64,000 nucleotides of DNA, from assembly GCA_938040055.1 (NCBI GenBank), contig CALHWY010000024.1:62001-126000 (forward strand). The letters are read 5' to 3'. Position 1 is the first letter of the stretch. Every line of letters begins with the position of its first letter. Shown here in pieces: positions 52,501 to 58,958 of the stretch. Under the pieces are notes generated by a model, which ran no database searches, was not told the origin of the DNA, and was given only the letters and a program-made list of their open reading frames with translations. The DNA comes from an uncultured Endomicrobiia bacterium. Lineage in GTDB: Bacteria > Elusimicrobiota > Endomicrobiia > Endomicrobiales > Endomicrobiaceae. A program made the translations under genes and the position numbers.

Positions 52501-54996
52501 ATGTTTTTGGATTTTGCGTATTATGACATTGAAAATGCGGGGAAATACAAAAAATTGCCCCAAGCGGCTCTAAACGGTGCCAGGGTTTTCAGCAAAACGC
52601 CTTTTGTAATACGGAAAGCCGCCGTAAAAGCCGGGTCCGTTCCGCAATATCTCAAAAGCCCCGAGCGCGTTTTTGTTTTTGATATTGACGACGCGGGCGC
52701 GCATTCGGATCTGATAGCTTATATGGGTTCTTTCGGCGCGAAAGCTTTTTCCGTTACTCGGAAAAAGTATATGCATCCGGACGATGTTTTATTTACTTTT
52801 ACGATCAATACCGGAGAACGCGACATTACCGTAAAAGTGTCGCTTGATAAAACCGAAACGGAAAACGGCATTTTTTACGACATACGCTATTGCGTTCCGT
52901 TTATATATGAAATGCCGCAGGCGGCAATAAACGAGCAGGCGAAAAGCCGGCTGCTTTCCGCGGTGTTTGAAAATAATGAGATTATTGAAAAAATTAAAGC
53001 GCAAGGGCTGGATCTTTCTCAGGCTAAGGATGTGTTTTTGGTTGAAGCTCTGCCGAGGGATAAAACGCTCACGACGGTAAATGCCGTTTCGCAGAGAATA
53101 GCGGAACAGGCCGGTCTTGACGGACAAGCGCGTAAAGCCGAAAGTAAAGCCGAAAAGAAAGGTTTATACAATGAAAAGCTGCGCGTAGCGGCCATGCTTA
53201 GAAGCGGCGGCGATACGGGTATAGGAGAAATAACCTCCCTGCCGGGCTATGCCGAAACCGTTTTAAAGCCGGCGGCCGTAAACGGTTTTACTATGTACGA
53301 CTTATACTCCGATGAAAATCCCGTCGCGGGCAACTATCTTCTTCTGGACTGGATGTCCGTCCCTGAAGCCCGGGGCGTTGTAAACAGCCTTGATCTCGCC
53401 GCGGATATATCGGAAAGGGAAACGGTCAATAGAGAGCGCGTCGCGAGAAGAAAAATTTTAGCCGCGGCGAAAGTGTATGCAAGCCTGCCGGCCGAACGGC
53501 GCTCTGACATTGAAAGCTATATCGCTGCAAACGGAAGCTGGCTTAATGATTTCGCCTCTAAAGAAAAGGAAAAATATAATATAGATATCGACGATGCATT
53601 ATTCGTCAAAATTACGGCTTTGCAGCAGATGTTTTTTGAAAGACAGCTTAAGCGGACTGTTTCAGATATGTCCGATACCGACGTCTCCATGCTTTTAAAA
53701 GTAACGGACGCGGACAATATCAGAAACATTCTTCTTAAGTGGGTCGCTCTGGGGATTACGTCTTTTACCGTTGAAGCCGATGTCGCCGACAAGGCTTTTC
53801 TTGACGCTCTCGCTTCTGCCGCAGCCGAGTCCGGCTATTTTCTTAACATAGCGGTAAAATCCGCCGCCATGACGCCCGAAACCGCAAGGCTTATCGCCGC
53901 CGCCGGTTATACTCCGGTCGTGCCTTTTCAGGACATCGGAATGTACGGAAACGTCGCGGGATATAAAGCCGAACTGAACGATCAGACTTTTGAACGGACG
54001 TCTTACGGACTTGAAGAACTTCTTGAAAATTCCGCGCGGTCGGGAGTGCGCTCGGTTGATTATCCTATAGGATTGCTGTGGGGGGAAGTCGTTTCCGAAA
54101 GTTCCGCCGGCAGTTACAGGGTGCCCGCCAAAGGCTCAAAACGTTTCGGAGGGCTTAATCTCGGACTGTTTACATTAGGGCAGAAAACGTTTGAAGAAAG
54201 TTATGCCGGCGGTTATGCGAATGCCGTTGAAACGGGACTCAGCATGGATATAGCCGGCGCTAAATTTGATATAAACGCTTCTGCGGCCGTTGAAATAAAC
54301 GGACGGTTTCTGCCGGCGCCTTATGCGGCGGCTCTTATCGGAAGTCTTGCAAAGCAAAACAGGCTTTCCGAAGTAAAAGATTTTCAAAAGACGGCCGTTT
54401 CTCTTATAAACGGGCTTGGCGCTAAAGAAAATCTTAAAACGGCCGGACAATATCTTGACGGTCTGTTGTCGGCTTATAATTCTTCCCAAGGGGAATATAA
54501 AGAGATAAACGCGGCTAAAATCGCAGGATTTTTACAGGGTTTAAGCGAAAATATTATTATAAACGGGCGTGAAGGGCGCTTTGCTTCAAAAGCGCTCGCC
54601 AGAGTATTCGCCAATCTTACGGCGGAAGCGTCTTTGTTTAAAGCCGGTTATTATCCGTCCGGATATGAAGGGGTTCTTCCTGCGCAAACCGTTCTTTCCA
54701 AAGTCGAAGATATTCTCGCTTCGCATACGTTTGCCGACGCCGTTGCGGAAATCGAACCCGTGCTTGTCAATTTATCCGTTCCCGTGCAAAAAGCGGGCTT
54801 TACTTTTGACATATTAAAAGCCGGCGAATTGGCGCAGAGCAAAGACAAAGCGGAAAAGGCTTCGCGCATTTACGCCGCTGTGACCGATTATATGCTTGAC
54901 ATATTCATAGACAAAGTTGCGACAAAAGAGCAGATAAGAAAATCCGTGAGGATCTCTTCAGTCGAAGCTGTCAGGAGCATAATGTCGGCCGCTTAA
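43591..54996 (+). CDS. Giant exported multi-domain protein with RelA/SpoT-like, DUF218-like and transferase-like regions
   Basis: One frame of 3,801 codons after a good ribosome site (AGGGG). A standard signal peptide (cleavage near GFAAA, residue 25-27) is followed by: ChaN/TraB-like module (about 50-480) sharing VINVQDLH, YIEGA and GGFHTDG with giant 1; a HEAME helix (774-778); a phosphoribosyltransferase-like region with IILEDVTKTG (987/988 acidic pair); a nucleotidyltransferase-like loop GGSLVNG...SSDIYYD (1325-1342); a RelA/SpoT-like region (about 1870-2140); a second HEGME helix (2602-2606); a DUF218/YdcF-like region (about 2670-2885); and a C-terminal (beta/alpha)-rich module (about 3360-3585) ending VRSIMSAA. 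No internal multipass membrane region is evident, so the protein is predicted to be periplasmic or released. Function unknown. A terminator follows at 55021. Confidence 0.9.
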   Translation: MLKKLFSLTVAASLALSSLPVSGFAAAPLSSFNIDGISSYASVTEASFKNSSVSVINVQDLHFNTGVQKKIFSLLETLHANYPGLELYIEGACENSDFDWVYSSLGKKNGSVFLEALFDSGNLSGAEFFAAKYGKKIKPLEDKPVFDRNLLLYSGLIEQRAEIESLLLPLQSALASLRNKYFSEEQKRIFAAYAKYREGLMSDTDYFYFLKKESLKNGIDINEYPNIALYALTSASAAGVSRKRLQSQMSSLFSNLKTILSYKQYRELIALSDNLKDRQALVSYLYRHRENINLAAYPELNKFIVSIALSDKLNNLELIYEEDKLSEALSAKTSSDRNSDNILFLSRFMEVYKNVLMTSATAYDYRYFQDNIEDFKTVFSQYIADGGLKRLASFEGRAREFNDNNLLRNEIFISKMLGDAEVSPGIRPDLYFGTAANARAVLENSSKTGVKVIVAGGFHTDGINDILNKKRINNVTFMPKADSSPKDFSRRYVEYAKTLHSSGGAAIPLPVYNELSPAELAARVLDALVKERFNKGFDLSSGEIKKEVESFLSARKEIKDADFSYDEANGRIFIEYKRDGSAAVQTVSAKLSGEPEAPGAELTMLGDITPAAVRAVLKGVSFGLSSTIPNFFIKIVKNTDYYREKYNASDLRLLKEDISSGNFDYEDFFTRFPFLLNEFIVTAFSSMRNLNEQYPDIYEEIKEKVSFFLNFDDVEVRIVDSSLLINEEGWCLAALRREEAKNSAVFYIHADLVEALKDKKSGERDNLLQELIMHEAMETSALYDRDSEEYFYFGKYLEYHNIGEEGRTTKVFHEFINSPYFRSMLRRTSNTSATQKGQQSLLALGAFIWQQIFVKHEEIQQIYKIDSFEEIGGDTEYDLVMLRLGDEAAIKKYAEQIAAHIRNNILTDDGASYAIAVRHTHPMHVMQKVGELVHQMTGIEIIKIVQDEYMDYAPMEGHTARENISGKFSVDQAYADNVADKNIIILEDVTKTGFVFGEISKPLNKYGAAKIIPLTVFNIIDALAPGNIKGVEVRKPINELFNINDYLTRYMRANPDAIAEKIIEMNGNTTKYFYYALSALMREDQDAFGKIIKRLNEEDASDAKKNLIGNMNDMHKKYPNTASKIIPLIFFIENDITPEELRKQGYTLTEYFQAHGKDVENASSGILELSDEEFKKWGEFQWLIPFYCSLSGFTKIRINLKKPGGVRTPVNALMLGAATQLNINIAYRYKSDQIPEIEDENLKKSIREAVKDAKLAEAAVAAREAFKKEIRETSDSSELYSLKPGSEAYKNAIKKIMAEVNDIVRDMIIKEEYLLPRKSYSIVVGGSLVNGSAAPSSDIYYDIIAKDSSIAGKIQEEFLPVYQYALYCAGLSPFVSNGMKIDYPGSSESNLMTMLDATIYDERSIAVFFDLESVYPEGAQESEAFAHYQQNLFEVLIKAEADPDTLEKRKQILNILTDSIIEVSKPYYKIIESGSYSLPESEYKSAERTFFGNLYASSYSDGIGKAYDYRWVIRGIDVALKEILLRNIDKIDSLEKLPKDKKELVMYMFEKNMFSKDFTRKNAEDLQRHIRLLSKYRQEKVARGEEYRWTERTVAERNAMQFIHSFITKEIRPNSRASASEFKTTNSKVVKFVAEHYTPEQLKRASVKVRLYEEWAGKSASADMSTALLLSEFSYDELVGADGILDKLYPRDKALMKSNIDMLFSLRKMPSIDKIKGDFGIQTYMDAILTRAGRDERVYAVFADKVSDFLSPPRPFAKFFESDENKIEEFIDYNKLADYYMLQQREILNEKLRTVSYEDLKNLVLEEHWDRIGSAPVLDILDRSKISAALKDGVLKDLGENGSLKVLMENGHIAELLTSDGAEAAKRKIKISHDLEKLSIYLIYIPLARRINDIDMFEKIRNLLFYETQPEIYLLIKQTVEDYVNTDLRYADYETMLADLKKKVGSALNDEQVSRPEVHTRVKSIYSIFEKILSTRKGDKNAIDLTNPDKLTQEEREQLKTIVKEKVRDIYGFHIVVEREEMEKAMKAVESAFGQTGKSQLYTLKKKQDGEIDRQFDYDIKKGFARAEYTYEINGLAVGEIIIYSREEYENEHNGLITRADPVIDKKETSDTAVKKAKSFILTFPLAHWIYKMGEKRKEALKYADSVFKMKLAYNHLFYGDDEALEKIESLMKAPEFYFYSDDLVLDDNREDTLRRLLNMKMKNKKAFMVMLPDGNVYPVMLESAGYEYYEILAVAGLNADKNYVLADETGKKLDPSERVPFFVKLVREDGANPFDREFDMEMLVSLRARILASLRGQPLGEITSGEYFSRFSPEDRQSIEIYSNSLGLKNVEELYYAESISPGVAQGLVNKEELEAFVEKRKETAFEIRRALSGGKDGRQTAEAELLKALKGSGRIIYAEGDADKGEEVYKILYSGSSENLADLLSALQKQGFTPVPISENKENEENKVIVMRRQVYMNALQALGRNIAALTGELISSCADSSVLAANALMAMFADSEVNRTLDGLFYDENALIMTVEADELLESVRSILVSADAKYENYAFDLRISNNDDLIKDADTYALASLSEAEGKVTLRINEAFLRAVEGFDEAERLFYLRQLALHEGMEKAALIKGEAESYAEFHKSVYHSNPDQAKLMEFAAKVAKDEILKRERKRTADNAASQLMRSDELSAQNPADFLLLCGNDEIAVFEKTVELCKSGAVKTVIVSGGVGRLTLPLMRKAVDLQISIPLSDGRIISSSAEVDKLEALSEDELRALVTMKEADIIEAVLLRIAASYGAEEADMKIIKEDRSSNTRENFDNDTVRKTIGEIKALKSGGPVRFAYIQTPMQQFRAKATFNHVFRDEIARAEIEGISVTVSDFYKNMSAEEITEQAAKELLRIIVYSLKGDTLPAINDNGLVFDGVLDAGLFVQITALLEEAADRKKIRKDLLKIIENTKDASGRNLFTDKKSLIEALAGKTAPDSYQFEAMKMFLDFAYYDIENAGKYKKLPQAALNGARVFSKTPFVIRKAAVKAGSVPQYLKSPERVFVFDIDDAGAHSDLIAYMGSFGAKAFSVTRKKYMHPDDVLFTFTINTGERDITVKVSLDKTETENGIFYDIRYCVPFIYEMPQAAINEQAKSRLLSAVFENNEIIEKIKAQGLDLSQAKDVFLVEALPRDKTLTTVNAVSQRIAEQAGLDGQARKAESKAEKKGLYNEKLRVAAMLRSGGDTGIGEITSLPGYAETVLKPAAVNGFTMYDLYSDENPVAGNYLLLDWMSVPEARGVVNSLDLAADISERETVNRERVARRKILAAAKVYASLPAERRSDIESYIAANGSWLNDFASKEKEKYNIDIDDALFVKITALQQMFFERQLKRTVSDMSDTDVSMLLKVTDADNIRNILLKWVALGITSFTVEADVADKAFLDALASAAAESGYFLNIAVKSAAMTPETARLIAAAGYTPVVPFQDIGMYGNVAGYKAELNDQTFERTSYGLEELLENSARSGVRSVDYPIGLLWGEVVSESSAGSYRVPAKGSKRFGGLNLGLFTLGQKTFEESYAGGYANAVETGLSMDIAGAKFDINASAAVEINGRFLPAPYAAALIGSLAKQNRLSEVKDFQKTAVSLINGLGAKENLKTAGQYLDGLLSAYNSSQGEYKEINAAKIAGFLQGLSENIIINGREGRFASKALARVFANLTAEASLFKAGYYPSGYEGVLPAQTVLSKVEDILASHTFADAVAEIEPVLVNLSVPVQKAGFTFDILKAGELAQSKDKAEKASRIYAAVTDYMLDIFIDKVATKEQIRKSVRISSVEAVRSIMSAA
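49190..50010 (+). other. Degenerate RelA/SpoT-like synthetase region of giant protein 2
   Basis: The helical lead-in IYLIYIPLARRINDID followed by a Phe/Tyr-Glu-Pro-Glu segment, then RVKSIYSIFEKI, DIYGFHIVVE, EIIIYSREEYENEHNG and AHWIYK, follow the order of (p)ppGpp synthetases (family: EIYAPLAHRLG, R-x-KhiySIy-K, DlxaxRvi, EvQIRT-x-EMH, AAHWxYK). The RFKDY and GYQSLHT catalytic segments are not recognisable, so enzymatic activity is unlikely. Confidence 0.72.
51600..52240 (+). other. DUF218/YdcF-like region of giant protein 2
   Basis: ADFLLLCGND, then KTVIVSGGVGRLTLP, EDRSSNTRENFDND and FAYIQTPMQQFRAKATFNHVF follow the DUF218 (YdcF/ElyC/SanA) pattern of SGG, an acidic Ser-x-Asn-Thr-x-Glu-Asn motif and a strand before a Arg-rich helix. 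Those proteins act at the envelope; the ligand is poorly known. Confidence 0.72.
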
Positions 54997-55020
54997 TTTT
55001 TAGGTTTTTTACGATACGCA

Positions 55021-55051
55021 AAAATGCAGGCCGCAAAAGCCTGCATTTTTT
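55021..55051 (+). terminator. Rho-independent terminator after giant gene 2
   Basis: AAAATGCAGGC (55021-55031) pairs perfectly with GCCTGCATTTT (55039-55049) around a seven-base loop, ending in a T-run. It ends the protease-lipoprotein-giant transcript. Confidence 0.93.
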
Positions 55052-55087
55052 CATATGCGGCGCAAAATATGAAAACCGGACAAAAAA

Positions 55088-57115
55088 ATGAAGAATAAAA
55101 CGCTGATGTGCATATTATTTTTTCTTATATTTGTTCTTGCGGGCTGCCACAGGGTATATAAAAAACAGCAGGCTTTGCAGGATATAGACGATTCCGCTTT
55201 TGATCCGAAAGCGGTTTTTTTATATGAAGAAAATCTTTATCTGCAATACAGCTATGAAGACGAGAACTTCTTCCTGTACGCAAAACTTCCGAAAGAGGGC
55301 AGCAGAAAAAGCAAAAAAAACGCTGTTATTAAGGCCGAAATAATGCAGAAAGCGCCCGAAGGCGTGGAAGCACGGGCGGAGAGGGTTCTGCTTGTCAGGG
55401 ATATCGTGCGGCAGGTTTCGGAGGAAGTTATAACGGATATGGCTCCGGATGAAGAAAATAAAGGGAAAATGCTTCTTACAGGTTTTAAAGACGTCATTCT
55501 TTACAGGGATAACGCCGGGGAAGTAAAGGTTTGCGATCCTTCGAACCTTCCGGAAACGGTGGAAGTAACGGGCAAAATAGAAAAAAAGACGATAAGAAAA
55601 GAAATTTATTCCAGAATAATAAATGTGCTTAAAAATAAGTATCCGCGCTCAAAAAGATTCGTTCTGCCCGTGGATACGGTTCCTCTCGTGCCTTATATTT
55701 ACGTCGACATAGACAAAAGCATAGCCGCCGCGGTAAAACTTCCGGATTACTATCAGGTTCAAAAAGAAAAGTCGCCTCTGGGTTTTTCCGTGGACTTATT
55801 CTATTCTTTTTTCATCAAAAGCCATGTATTCGCCCTGATAAAATCGCCTTTTACTTCTTTTCACAGGCTTTTTTCAACGGCCGTCTATACCCTTTACGCA
55901 GGTTTTTCCCCGCAGATAGAAAGCATAAGAGGGCCTATTCCTCCTTTGTATGAAGGCAAAGAAATGATGGATATGAAAGCTTTCGACAAATATCTGGACT
56001 ATAACGTCAATGAAGAAAAATACTTTGGGAAAGCGAAGATATTTATAGACGGCAATACGTTTTTTCCGGATATGATCGAACGCTTTGCCAAAGCGGAAAA
56101 CGAGATAAACATAAGGATGTATATTTTTAAAGCCGATCCTTATGCCATTACGATAGCCGACCAGCTGAAAGCCCGTTCCAAAGAGGGCGTAAAAGTTAAA
56201 GTTTTGCTTGATGAGATAAATTCGGTGCTGAACTGGACAAAAACGCCGCAACAGCTGCATTCAAAAGATTATATTATGCCCGGCATAAAGAAATATTTGA
56301 AAAACGGTTCGAAAGTAAAGGTGCGCACAAAGCTCAACACTTGGACGAACACCGATCACAGCAAAGTTATTATAGTTGACGGTAAACTGGCATACACGGG
56401 GGGCATGAACTTCGGCGAAGAATACAGGTATTTCTGGCACGATATGATGATCGCCCTTGAAGGACCAGTAGTGGACAAACTCAAAGACGACTTTAAGCAG
56501 GCGTGGACTTTCGCGGGCGCGGGAGGCGATTTTGCCGCCGCCGCGAGAGCCGTTTTTAAAGCCAGGATAGATTATAAAAAAGGTGCGGAGCCTGATATGT
56601 ACGTTATAAGGCTTCTTTACACAAAGCCTACTTCCGCCGAGATATTTAACGCTCAGATAGAAGCCATCAGAAGATCGAAAAAGAGAATATATATACAGAA
56701 TCCTTATTTTTCGGACGTAAGAGTCCTTCAGGAACTGATAAATGCGAGAGCGAGAGGGGTCGATGTGAGGATTATTCTTCCGTCGGAAAACGATAACGGC
56801 GTGATGGGCAGGAATAATATCGTCAAAGCAAATATAATGTTTAAAAACGGCATAAAAGTCTACTTTTACCCTAGGATGTCGCATATCAAAGCCTGCATTT
56901 ACGATAACTGGGCATGCGTAGGCTCAGCCAATTTCGACAAATTCAGCCTTTACGTCAACGGCGAAATGAATATTGCGGTTTCGGACCCGCGTTTCGTAGA
57001 AGATTTAAACAATAAACTTTTTATGAAAGATTTCGCGGAATCCGAACTGGTTACGCGCGAACTTGACACTTCGGCGGTGGATTATATAATTACTTCGCTT
57101 GCCGCGCACGGTTAA
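55088..57115 (+). CDS. Phospholipase D/cardiolipin synthase-like lipoprotein
   Basis: A 675-residue lipoprotein (lipobox LAGC, Cys20). Residues about 1-300 have no recognised domain. From about 300 on there is a PLD fold with both HKD motifs: HSKVIIVD (His424, Lys426, Asp431) followed by GGMNFG, and HIKACIYD (His599, Lys601, Asp606) followed by GSANFD. Members transfer or hydrolyse phosphodiester bonds, often making cardiolipin from phosphatidylglycerol. Typical bacterial cardiolipin synthases are integral membrane proteins of about 480 residues; lipid anchoring and an extra N-terminal domain make this a less typical, envelope-facing enzyme. It lies 36 bases after the terminator of the second giant gene, with no obvious promoter. 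Confidence 0.87.
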   Translation: MKNKTLMCILFFLIFVLAGCHRVYKKQQALQDIDDSAFDPKAVFLYEENLYLQYSYEDENFFLYAKLPKEGSRKSKKNAVIKAEIMQKAPEGVEARAERVLLVRDIVRQVSEEVITDMAPDEENKGKMLLTGFKDVILYRDNAGEVKVCDPSNLPETVEVTGKIEKKTIRKEIYSRIINVLKNKYPRSKRFVLPVDTVPLVPYIYVDIDKSIAAAVKLPDYYQVQKEKSPLGFSVDLFYSFFIKSHVFALIKSPFTSFHRLFSTAVYTLYAGFSPQIESIRGPIPPLYEGKEMMDMKAFDKYLDYNVNEEKYFGKAKIFIDGNTFFPDMIERFAKAENEINIRMYIFKADPYAITIADQLKARSKEGVKVKVLLDEINSVLNWTKTPQQLHSKDYIMPGIKKYLKNGSKVKVRTKLNTWTNTDHSKVIIVDGKLAYTGGMNFGEEYRYFWHDMMIALEGPVVDKLKDDFKQAWTFAGAGGDFAAAARAVFKARIDYKKGAEPDMYVIRLLYTKPTSAEIFNAQIEAIRRSKKRIYIQNPYFSDVRVLQELINARARGVDVRIILPSENDNGVMGRNNIVKANIMFKNGIKVYFYPRMSHIKACIYDNWACVGSANFDKFSLYVNGEMNIAVSDPRFVEDLNNKLFMKDFAESELVTRELDTSAVDYIITSLAAHG

Positions 57116-57303
57116 TTTTTCAGAGAATCTTTTTGCGCATGATTTTGCCTGAAAGTACATTTTTCAAAATGCAAAAAAACAAATAAAGAGTTTTAACCGC
57201 TTTTTTTTTCTTGTTTTATTAAGCGCGGGCATAAACAAATCTCTGTTTGGAGGCATTGATAAGCGCGGTCGGGGCGGCTTTAAAAGCGGCAAAATAATCG
57301 AAT

Positions 57304-57325
57304 AAACCGGGCAAATCCGGTTTTT
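57304..57325 (+). terminator. Possible terminator of the PLD gene
   Basis: AAACCGG (57304-57310), loop GCAAAT, CCGGTTT (57317-57323) and a T-run to 57325. It lies about 190 bases after the stop codon. An earlier imperfect inverted repeat (around 57131-57180) may contribute. The rest of 57116-57384 shows nothing recognisable. Confidence 0.55.
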
Positions 57326-57384
57326 CCGCCGGGCACATGAGTTTTTTTACGGGAAAATGAGCGGCTGGAAACAGGCTTTTTAAT

Positions 57385-57413
57385 TTGACAAGGGAGAATT
57401 TTAAATATATAAT
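57385..57413 (+). promoter_or_regulatory. Perfect sigma70 consensus promoter of the hydrogenase operon
   Basis: TTGACA at 57385-57390, 17 bases, TATAAT at 57408-57413. Transcription would start near 57420, leaving a leader of about 84 bases. Confidence 0.88.
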
Positions 57414-57436
57414 AATCCGAATAAAAAAGTGAAGAT

Positions 57437-57475
57437 ACCGCTCATATGAAGGGTTTTAAAACCCGTATGTGCGGT
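57437..57475 (+). promoter_or_regulatory. Leader hairpin in the hydrogenase operon
   Basis: ACCGC (57437-57441) pairs with GCGGT (57471-57475), CATA with TATG, and GGGTTTT with AAAACCC, with small internal loops. No T-run follows immediately. It lies between the promoter and the first start codon, so a role in stability or control of the mRNA is possible. Confidence 0.5.
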
Positions 57476-57503
57476 TTCTGATTTGATATGGGAAAATTCT
57501 TTT

Positions 57504-58958
57504 ATGCCAAATGAAATTTTACTCACTCTTATCATAGCCGTTCCCGTGTTTTTTTCTTGCCTGCTGCCTATGATAGGGCAGCTTTCACCCAAAGCCAGAA
57601 ATATCTCGGCTTTAGTGCTGGCTGTTGTTCCGTTTGCTTTGGGTCTGCTGATGGCCCCGTCTGTTTTTTCGGGCAGTATAATAACTTTTTATTATGATTT
57701 TCCTTTGGGGCTCAATTTCATACTGAAAGCGGACGCTTTTGCTCTTTTTTGCGCTTTGGCTTCTTCGCTGGTAAGCGCCGTAATAGTATTGTATTCTTTC
57801 GAATATATTAAACCCTATAAAAATCAGAATGAATACTATTTTATAGTGATTTTGTTTCTGGGTTCAATGATGGGAATAATATTTTCGGCAAATTTGATAT
57901 TCCTCTATATTTTCTGGGAAATGACGGCTCTCGCTTCATGGCGTTTGATAGGTTTTTTCAGAAAAGAGGATTTTGTCAGGCGCGCCAATAAAGCTTTTAT
58001 GGTTACGGCCGGGGGAGCCCTTTTGATGCTTGCCGGCTTTATTATGATTGCCCAGCAGGCTGGAACATTTGATTTTGCGGGGATCCGCGCCGCGATAGCG
58101 CCGGGAACGGTTAAAAACGCAGCCGTTATTTTAATTTTATGCGGCATTTTCGCCAAATCCGCAACATTTCCTTTTCATACCTGGCTTGCAGATGCGGGCG
58201 TGGCGCCTTCTCCTGTAACAGCTTTGCTTCATGCGGCCGTGCTCGTGAAAATAGGCGTATATGTTTACGCAAGGCTTTTTAACGGTATTATAATTCCTTC
58301 GGAAACCGTCAGAACCGCGGTTTTTGTAATAATCGCTCTGAGCGCTTTTATATCCGGCGGCGCCGCTTTAATAGAAAAAGACATCAAAAGGATAATAGCT
58401 TTTTCAACGGTAAGCCAGCTTGCTTTTATATTCTTGGGCTTTGCGGCCGGTTCGCGTCTGGCATTTGCCGGTTCAATGCTCTTTATCCTTATGCATTCCA
58501 CGGCAAAGGCCGGTTTGTTTCTGAGCGCCGGCATTATTGAACATCAGACGCATACTAAAGACATAACAAAAATGGGAGGGCTGGCGAAGGTTATTCCCGT
58601 AACTTTTGCCGCTTTTCTTTTGTGTATGATGTCCATTATAGGAATTCCGCCTATGGGCGGTTTTTTCAGCAAGTTTATGGTAATAACGGGTGCAGCCGAA
58701 GCGGGATATGCAGGAGTTGCGGCCGCTTTTGTCATAGCCGCCACTTTTACGATATTATATATGCTGAGAGTATTTTATAAAACTTTCCTTGCCGAGCCCG
58801 CGGGCGTTTTCAGCGCGCATGCGTCGTCAATATGGTCTCCGATGAATTTAAGCATATCGCTGCTTGCCGCCGTGTCTCTTGCATGCGGTCTGGCTTTCAG
58901 CGGGCTGACCCATATAGCCGAACTTGCGGCGAATCAGGTTTTGGGGATGATTAAATGA
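57504..58958 (+). CDS. Proton-antiporter-like membrane subunit (NuoL/NuoM/MrpA-D type) of a group 4 hydrogenase, first copy
   Basis: A 484-residue protein with about 13-14 membrane helices. ATG 57504 is chosen: it has a GGGA ribosome site, while the upstream TTG adds only seven residues. Family hallmarks: Glu in FWEMTALASW (helix 5), Lys in FAKSATFPFHTWLADA (helix 7), the broken-helix segment APSPVTALLHAA with VKIGVY, Lys in IKRIIAFSTVSQL, and GIPPMGGFFSKF. Couples electron transfer to ion transport. It is first in the operon and overlaps the next gene by four bases (ATGA). Confidence 0.9.
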   Translation: MPNEILLTLIIAVPVFFSCLLPMIGQLSPKARNISALVLAVVPFALGLLMAPSVFSGSIITFYYDFPLGLNFILKADAFALFCALASSLVSAVIVLYSFEYIKPYKNQNEYYFIVILFLGSMMGIIFSANLIFLYIFWEMTALASWRLIGFFRKEDFVRRANKAFMVTAGGALLMLAGFIMIAQQAGTFDFAGIRAAIAPGTVKNAAVILILCGIFAKSATFPFHTWLADAGVAPSPVTALLHAAVLVKIGVYVYARLFNGIIIPSETVRTAVFVIIALSAFISGGAALIEKDIKRIIAFSTVSQLAFIFLGFAAGSRLAFAGSMLFILMHSTAKAGLFLSAGIIEHQTHTKDITKMGGLAKVIPVTFAAFLLCMMSIIGIPPMGGFFSKFMVITGAAEAGYAGVAAAFVIAATFTILYMLRVFYKTFLAEPAGVFSAHASSIWSPMNLSISLLAAVSLACGLAFSGLTHIAELAANQVLGMIK

